From: Caenorhabditis elegans
Lineage: Eukaryota > Nematoda > Chromadorea > Rhabditida > Rhabditidae
DNA length: 64,000 nt
Direction of reading: 5' to 3'
Assembly: GCF_000002985.6 (NCBI RefSeq)
Contig: NC_003279.8
Span: forward strand, 11,532,001 to 11,596,000
Position numbers and translations under genes: made by a program. The notes beneath the pieces were generated by a model. That model was not told where the DNA came from, did no database searches, and saw only the letters and a list, made by a program, of their open reading frames with translations. Below, one piece after another: positions 15,001 through 24,000 of this stretch (the stretch's first letter is position 1; each line of letters begins with the position of its first letter).

Positions 15001-18000
15001 GGCTCGAGATGAGATGAGGGATCTCGGTGAGTTTCTTAAGCTGGATTTTGATTTTCGAAAAAAAAAACTTGTTATGGAATTTGAGGGATTAAAGGCACAT
15101 ACAGTAACCCAAAATGTTGATTTTAAAATTCTTGAAATCAGCTTGTCGATAGCTTTCATTTAAGTATAATCATGCCTAGGTTTAAGAATTTTTGGGTCCC
15201 GCCGCGAAAACTACAGCACGCCCCCCCCCCCCAGTTAGTTTTCGTGGCGGGACCCAAACCTAGTCATGTTTATACTTATTTTGAAGCTCTCAGAAAGCAG
15301 AATCCGAAAATCACACTTACTTTGTATAAAAACGTCCTGATCTCTTTTCGCCTTTCTCAAATTCTCCTCCAAATCCAACTCCAACTGATTCCATCTCTTT
15401 ATCAGTTTCTCCGTCGAATCCTTGGTCTTAATCACAATTTCCTGTGAAATCTCGTCATCATCCATGCTGAGGATCTTCTCGGCGGTACGTTCTGCCTCCT
15501 TTCGCTGCGAGACCCGCTCGCCAAGCTTTGCCGCTTCCTGCTCGAGACCTCGGACTAAATCTGCGATTTCGAGGTCGGAAACTTGAAGACGATCGAGGTT
15601 TCGTTCTATTTCCTGGAATTACATTACAAAATCAATAGGAAATTTGAATTTCGCGCCGCCACAAAATCAATTTTTAAAAAAATGAGATTTTTGGCTCAAC
15701 TGGGTACAGGTTTGCCTATGAATCACAAGACCCTGGTTCGACCCCCGGTACTGGTTAATAGTTTTTGCATCGTGTAATAACTCACTTCCAGCGTCTCCTC
15801 AGCCATTCTGAACTTGCTTCTCGCCGACATAGTCACTCTCCGCTTCTCCTCCATTTCAGCTTTTCGTGTCTCTGCTTTTTCGACAGTCTCATTGCTCATT
15901 TGGGAGTTGCGGGCGGTGTCAACTGCTCGTTTTGCTCGGAGCAAGTCATGCTCAATCGCAACAACATCTCCAACTCGGGACCACGGACCGTCAAGCTCTT
16001 CCAGGAGCTGAGCTTCTGAAGTTGGCTCTTGGAGTGGAGCGGGCTGAAAATGTGACTGTAATTTTATGGCGGGAAATTAAATTTTCTGAGAAACCGTTTA
16101 TGGTTTTGAGATGTGTGAAAGTTGAATAGGGACATCAAAATAATCAAAATAAAACTTTGATGGTCTAGAAAACCAATACTAGGCCACCAAAAAAACTAGT
16201 TTGTAGCTATACTTTTTCTTCAAAAAAAACCCCACTTTTTCCGTAGTTTCCTGCACAAATGTCACGTGTTTCTCTGCTTCTGGTTCCTCGGAATTTGACA
16301 ACACCAATTGCTCTTCCTTCTCCACAGGCTTCTCCTCAACTTTCAGCGCTGCAAGTCGTTTTCCAGCGATTTCGAGTCCTTTTTTCAGAATTGCCTTTTT
16401 CAGAAGATCTTTTTCAATGAAGCCCACGTTTTTGTCTTGAACTTGGAGTTGTTGCTCGAGTTTATCGATTCGGGAGCGGCGTTCATTTACCGGGAGTTGG
16501 GAGAGCTCGTTTATCACTCTGAAAAATGGATTTTTTTCAGGCTTTTGGTTAAAATATTTGAATCAATCCTACCGAGAGCTATCACACTTGACATCCATTA
16601 TGCCTGGGTCCCACCACGAAAAATATGTACAGTACTACATCAGTTTTTGAGGTGGGACCCAAAACGATCAGAACCTAGGCATGATGGGGGTCAAATGAGA
16701 GCTCTCAATGAGTCAAGTTCAAAAATTCAAATTTCACAACATTTTTAAAAATCCTGACTAACTTATCAACGGCCTCAATCCATTGCTCAATCTTCGCGGC
16801 CACAGCGGCTTCTTCACTTCCATTCCCATTACCACCGGCTTCTTGTCCAGTTAGTACATTCATTGCTTCACTGATTTTTGTTACAATGCGAGCCCATCCC
16901 TTTGCAAACTGCTCAAAAGCGTCATTGGCTCTTTTGAGCTGCCGAGCATTCAGTTTCGCCACGTGGAGGTGCTCAAGTTCCAGCTGGAGCCGGTTTACGC
17001 GGGCTTCTTGCTCTTTTATCTGGAAATTGAAAAAGTTTATTAATCAAACTTTTAGCGGCCTAGATATGGTTTTCTAGGCCAAATCCTGTGATTCCTCTTG
17101 ATGGCCTAACTTTTCTATTGTCGGTTTTTTTTTGTTATAATTTTCAAAAAGAAGAGATTCTGACCTTTTATTTGAGTATAATCATGACTGTGCTCCCTTA
17201 AACTTAGAATAAAACTACAGTAACCAGTGGGCCTAAATGCGCGAGTCACTAGGATATATATATATATATTAATGTTGGTTATGTGTATTAAAGTTGGTGG
17301 CCTAGAAATACAAAGTTAGGCCATCGAAGTAAAATAATACAAAACTATATGCTAACACAGGGAATATATCTGTTAAGCCATCCTGGGCTTTTTGCGGTGG
17401 TGGCCTAACTTTGGTTTTCTAGGTTATCAACTCCAATGTGCTCTAACTCGGCGGAAAATCAATATTTTTAAGTGAAACAAAAACCGATCGAGATGAACAT
17501 TTTTTTAAAATTAGATTAGTTTTAAAAAACTACGATTTTATGAAATAAAATCTTACCTGAATCAACTTCTCCTGGCAGGTGTTCATCATCTTCCGAATGT
17601 CATCCTTTTTCCGCGACACCTCGAACTTTTCCGACCAATCTTGAAGTGGCTCGAGCTCATGGGAAAGCTTCGAAATGTGCAGCAAAAACTTGTCCACCAG
17701 CTGATTTTTCTGCTCTTCTCCCTCAGTATCAGTGGACAAACCTTCAGATGAAGCTGGTTGCTCTTTCTGCTCATTTTGGCTCTCCTGAACCTGCTTTACA
17801 TCTGCTTTTCCAGATTTTACAAGGGTCTTTCCGTGCTCTTCGATTCTGGCAACTAGGTTGTCCCATCGCTGGGTGATTGAGTCCAAGCTCAGTCGAACAG
17901 CATTTGCAGCTGCACCGTTTGAATCGTCGAGCCGGCCCACGAGCTCACAGGAGAGCTGGGAGAGTCTGGAAAATTTTTATGTTTGAAATCAAGCTAAAAA

Positions 18001-21000
18001 TTCAAATTTATTTAGAAACATTTTGGCGGGAAATTCAAATTTCAATTTTTTTTTTCTCCTACCTAACAAAACTGGCATGCTCCTGCTCAAGCTGCTCTTC
18101 AGTCTTCTGAAGCCGTCTGACTTGTTGTGCAACTTGCTCCTCATTCTCCAAATGATGTGCAGATTTGAGCCCCGTCATGAGCTCATTTTCTCGCTCCGCG
18201 AGCCAACCTGACAAGTTCTCGAACACCTCATTAGTCTTATCCAGTAAATCCGCCAAGCCATCCAGCTTGGTGGCCCGCTTTTCGGCCCACTCGCAAACAT
18301 GTCCCCATCGAACTGAAACTGCACTTAGAGCATCTTCCAGTGTCGCTACTGAAGCGTCATTTTCTTCATCAACCTGAAAAAATCAGCTTAAATTTCTGGT
18401 TCAAGCCGCCTCAGAACCTACCACAGCCACAAAACTCTCCAGCTTATCAATTGTCTCCTGGAAATCGTTAAGCTTCTGCTGAAATTTTGTGTGAAGCTCG
18501 ATTTGTCGAAGAGCCTGTGAGGAGTCGGCTGCTAATGGGCCGAATGACTCAATTTCCAGCTCAGCAGCGTCGAGCCATTGACTTATTGTGTCGAGCTCGC
18601 TGAAATTATTTGTTTTTGGACTAGCTACCTTAGCCTTCGTGACGGGACCCAATTAGATCCAAACCTAGTCATGACTATACTTAAATGAAAGCTCTTGACG
18701 AGCTGAGCTTAATGTTTTTACTCTACACTCAGAAATTTCAAAACCTAGCCCACCTTTGCTGAAGCAAGTGAATTTGCTGCTGGAGCACAGCTTGCTCTTG
18801 CATTGCCTGCTCTCTCAACGCTTCCCATCTCGTATTCACAAGATGCAAGTTCGCTCCAATGGACTCTTTTTCCTCCTCACTTTCCGATTTATTACTGAGC
18901 ATCTGTCCACGGAGCAGCACTCGGCCTACCGTATCCTGACTGTCTGTGAGACTTGACATGAAAGATTCAAAGTCTGAGAACTGTGATCTGACGGATGCCA
19001 GCTCGACACGTGGCATTTGTGTAAGAGTTGTGAGCTCATCTTCGGCTTCGAGAAGCCATGTGAGCACTTGCTCGATGCAAGATTTGAACTCGGCGAGCTG
19101 CTCTTCGCGCCGGGCTTTTTTCGATTTTCCCGACTTTTGCGAGGATGACGATGATTTTCGAGACCGCACTTCGCCCTGAAAAATTGTGTAAGTTTACGGG
19201 AGGCTTTTGTAGATTTACGGGGATCTATGTAGAATTATTTATAAAGCTTTATGTAGATTTACAAGAAGCTGTGTAGATTTACGGGGGTTTATGTAGATTT
19301 ACGGGCGCCTGGGAAGACTTACAGGAATCAATGTAGATTTACGGGGAATCTATGTAACCTTACAAAAATCTATGTAGATTTACGGGGTGATTAGTGTAGA
19401 TTTACAAGGCTCTATGTAAGTTTACGACTTCTATGAAGGTTTACAGTCTTTTATGTCGAATTACGGAATGGTTTATGTAGACTTACAAGGTATCACGACA
19501 ATTTACGTGAGGTCTTTGTAGATTTACGGGGATCTATGCAAATTTACGAGTTCTATGTAGGTTTACGGGGCAAAATGTGAATTTTTTCAATTTTTGCCCA
19601 CCTCAGCGGATTGTTCAAAGCTTTTTCCTCTATCTAACATTGCCTGATGATGTGCTGTGGGCGGAGTTTGTGGCGGGATTTGCAGAGCTGACGATGATGA
19701 CGTGGATGGTTGAGAGGAGAGCATTTTGTGGGAGGCGAGAAGAGCGGCAACTTTTTGTTGCTGGATTTGTTGGGCTTCTAGTTCGGTCTGGAAATTAATG
19801 AAGAGAAGTTTTGACTGGATTTACGAGGATCCGTGTGGATTTACGGAGGACCAGTGAAAATTTACAAGAAGGTCATGTAAATTTACGGGAAGGGGTGTGT
19901 GGATTTAAGGAAGGGTGTGTAGCTTCCCGGAGTAGCAATGTGGACTCACAAAACGTTCATGTAGATTTACGGAGTACTGTGTAAATTTACGGAGATGTGT
20001 AGATTTACGGGTGTCATGTAGATTTAAAAAAATTTGCTGTAGATTTACGGCTACAAAAACTCACTTCAATTTTACTCGTTGATATCATTGCCAGGTACAA
20101 GCTCATCAAATAGCATAGCACCGAATGCGAGTCAAGCTGATCGCTGTGAAGATCTGCAAAAAAATTGGTTTAAAAATATTATTTTGAAGAAAAAAGTCTC
20201 AAATTCGAAGTAAGCTAGTTTTCAGCTTCAATTTGAGTATAAATACGACTGAAACTACAGTAACCCGTGCGTGGCGAGACCCAATTCTTTTCCAATATAC
20301 AAAATCCAGATAGTATTTTCAAAAAACTGAATAAAACATTCTCCAAATTGTTCAAAATTTCAAAAGGTTTATAACCTATTTTTCTACGATTTTTCCAAAA
20401 TGTTATCAAAAAATCCAAAAATCTAACACTAAACGGGTAAAAACGTGGGGGTGACAGATGGGCAATGTCCTCTAGGATACCCAGAGAGGCTGGTAATAAA
20501 TGTATAATTCTATTTATATGTATTAGATATGTCCCATAAAATTGTCGTAAAACTGTGAACGGGGAAGAGAGGGGGAATAGGATTCCGATGATGATTCGCA
20601 CTTAGACACCTGTCCCCACAGGGGGAAAAGTGTAAAAACGGTTATTTTTTATTGGATTTCAACTTTTTTTGTAAAGTCAGTAATAGGCGGAAAGGTTAGA
20701 GGTATGATATTAAATTTAAATTTTTATTTTTGAAAATATGTGTATATTTAATTTTTTTCCTAAAAATTTTAATTTTTGAGGTCTTTCAAAAAGTACACAA
20801 AAAAGCTAACTATTTGTAAAAAAATACAGTTTTATATCGACTGGATTTGATTTCACTCAAAAATATAGATTTCCCGCCGAGTTACAGCCAATTGAAGTTG
20901 GTGGCCTAGAAAACCAAAGTTAGGCCGCCGACCCAAGGCTTAGTGGCTAACAGAGACAAACACGGAAAAATAGGCCAAAGTTCGCATAAGTTTTTATCGG

Positions 21001-24000
21001 TGGTAATCTGCTAAATTACAGCAATTTGAAATGGTGGCCTAACTTTGGATTTCTGGGCCACCAAATTCACCGGGCTCTAAGTTAATTGAAAATTCATATT
21101 TTGAGCTGAAAATTAGTAGATATCCTGAAAACCTTCCTTTCTTTCCAAATTATATAGATTTTCGAAAAAGTTTCCTAATTGTGAAATTGATGTGAGCCTT
21201 TAAACCTTGTGGTTACTGTAGTCGTCGTAAAAATTTAAATTTTAAGAAACCCTCAGTCATGATTAGACTCAAATGAAAGGTATTATTCTCCTATCTTCAC
21301 AAATTTATATCACATGGCCGAGCATGCAAAACCTAGGCCATGAGATGAAAAAGTTAGGCCATGGGGGTTAAAAAAGTCAATTATGGGTTTTTTTTGCAAA
21401 AAAAAAGATAGCATAATTTTGCAGAATCTGTTTCCATAAGATTTACATCATTTCCGGAATTTTTACGCGGGACAAAAATTTGCAAAAAAGCGACAAAAAG
21501 TGGCAAAAATCGGGTGAACAAAATTTCCGGTTTCGACGCGGTATTCTCGTCATTTTGTCTCCTGATAAATCTCCCATGATAGTGATAAAAAGATAACAGA
21601 AAAATGTATTCAAGAATACAAAAAAAGGATAGAATGGTTAAGAAAATTCTGCGAAAGAAGAACGAAAAAAAAAGGAATTTCTGTATTTCGCACCACTTTA
21701 TGAGTGGACACACATCGTTTATTGACAGTAAAGATCAGGGAAACAATTGAGTGGAGAGGTCTGGTGTTTTGACAGGCATAAAATAAGGAAAAGTAGAAGA
21801 AATTTCGATTAATTTAAGGTAAAAATGAGAGAAAAATCTTAAAAATTGACTGAAATATGGCAGTTTGAAAAAATTGAAAATTTATAAACGAAATTTTTTT
21901 TTCGAAATTTTTTTTCAAAACTCTAATTTGTCTAGAACTTCAAATTGTTTGCAGTTTGTTTAAACAAAATTTACAATAAAAGTAAATGAATGTACAAACA
22001 AAGACTATTTCGTAATTTTCAGTGGTTTTTGTGCTAAATTGAAGTTAAAAACTAGAATTTTTTAAATCTAGACATCTAGAGTAAAAAATTGTTTTTCGAA
22101 AATTCTGAACACGATAAAAAAAAAAAAATTGTAATATCTAAAAAATTGAATAAACTTTACTTTTCCGAAAATTTAAATTTTGAATTTTTTTTTGAATTTT
22201 TAACCTTTTTAACTTATAACTTTATATTTTCCAAAAAGCTGTAACATTTCAAACATTCTAATTTATGAGAAATTGTAATATAAGCTGTTGTGCTCATTTT
22301 AAGCTAAAAACCAGCATAATATCCTAAAAACTGCCAAAATTAGGGAATTTTGAAATGTGAGCAAAAATTTTATTCATCTTTAATTTTTACATTGCTGGTT
22401 TGAACTCAATATTTTTACAAAATACTCAAAATTCTTCAAAATTTGAAAAAAAAGTATCAAAAGTAGTAGTAGTAGTATGTCGTAGAAAAACGGATAGTCT
22501 ATATAATGATTAGTTTGTCTTCCTATTCTCCGTGTTCTACAGGTACACGGGGACATCTTAATTAGAGATACACAGAGACCCCCCAGGCGAGAGATTATTG
22601 GAAAGTGAGAGAGGGTGGCAGAGAAAAAGACAGAAAGGGGGACAAAAGGGATATATGGTTCTCCCTGATCGGGCGGTTACGCAATCTGTCTGCGTCTCTT
22701 TTATCTGTGATCTCTCGTCTTGTTACCTATATACTTAAAACCAAATTACGCGGAAAACATCAGTGTAGGTAGGCTTTTTACCCTTTGTTGCCTGCCTACC
22801 TATGTGTCTACTTTGTGCCTATCTACTTTTTTGAATGCCTACCTATGTACCTATCTTGTGCCTACCTACCTATTACGGGACCATGAGATGAATGCCTATT
22901 TACTGGCGCGAAAATATTGACAGGCCGCGGCAGCGAGAGAGCATATGGCGAAGAGAGACGCCGGTCCCTTCGCTACGAGATATTTGCCGCCAGAAAAGTA
23001 GGCATTCTCATGATCTCATTGTCCCGTAATACCTACCTACTTGCCTTCGCGCCTACTTATAACCCATTTTGACTTACCGCATTGAAGCTCTAACTCAAGT
23101 GAATTACTGGAAAATAGATAATTCAGTGTTGACAGTTCTTGTAGGAAGGAAAGTCTTCATCACTGCCTGCCTGCCTACACGCTTGCCTATCAGTTTTTTA
23201 AAACCTACTAGGCAGTCAGGTAGTCAATCTTGTGCCTAGGCGTAAAACTGCTGTAACTCGGCTCAAAATCTTCATTTTCAAATAAAATAAAAAGTGAATG
23301 ATTTCAAAAATTTTCAAAAACTTTCAAAATTGAGAAACAAAAATTTTGACCGCAGCGGGGGGTCGAACCCTGGTATGTTTTTCCGTAGCTGTGCACCTAT
23401 TCTCCACTAAGCCACTTTGCCCAAAACAGTTTTTTCGTGGTTTTTCAGCGTAGAATTCGATTTTTTTTTTGGTTAGAAATAGTAACCTTTTGGATTCAGA
23501 AGCCTTGGCACATTCCATGTCTTTTCAGCGACAGCAAAAGCGTTTTCAATCCTGTCGATGGCACTCATTTCGGCGGTTTTTGTGAGGTTTATCAGTTTTC
23601 GGCTGAAAATGTTCAGGATTTCGGGCTCGAAACTATATTAACTGTGTTTGTCGCACTGAGAGCTTTCATTTGAGTATAATCATGATTAGTTTTGGAAAAA
23701 GTTGAATCCCGCCACGAAAATCACATGGGTACTGTAGTTTTCGCGGCGAGACCCTCTCTAAAATTCTTTTTGATGGGGTTCTCGAGTTCTACACGCCGAA
23801 ACCTTTCAAATGACACCCATATTGCTATACTTTAAAATATTAAATTCCAGGGCCTATGTTTTCCAAATTTGAAGTCCCAGTGAGTTTTCTAGGCCATGTA
23901 GTGAAAAGTTAGGCCACCAGCTTGAACATTTCGGAGCCTAGGCATTATGGGTGTCAAATAGACTGTAATGAAATGTTGAATTTAAATTTGATATTGAATT

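Larger units (their letters stand above)
2374..19787 (-). other. dys-1: dys-1 exons for hinge 1 and the spectrin-repeat rod
   Basis: Exons in transcript order: 19602-19787 (hinge rich in Gln/Ser/Pro), 18754-19175, 18422-18599, 18063-18373, 17557-17965, 16763-17019, 16236-16518, 15786-16043, 15321-15612, 14762-14862, 14424-14627, 14118-14201, 13430-13540, 12835-13107, 12397-12680, 11579-12329, 11245-11407, 10614-11200, 10055-10198, 9908-10006, 9508-9582, 8739-9193, 7815-8214, 7068-7187, 6587-7018, 5845-6200, 4784-5146, 4160-4455 and 2374-2770. Most encode amphipathic heptad-type helices with the spaced Trp pattern of spectrin repeats (e.g. [20 protein letters not shown]). Individual repeats are poorly conserved in sequence, so I did not number them. 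Confidence 0.93.
20154..23486. other. Largest dys-1 intron (3.3 kb)
   Basis: Separates the two last CH2 exons. It contains a palindrome half at 20220-20285, a non-repetitive stretch at 20440-20640, GGCCTAG motifs at 20880-21070, AT-rich filler, a second non-repetitive stretch at 22480-22735 rich in GAGAGA/CAGAGA and CTCTCGTC, TACCTACC repeats from 22720 and a palindrome at 22865-23040. The two non-repetitive islands are the best candidates for regulatory sequence or an internal promoter. No coding exon was found. Confidence 0.5.
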
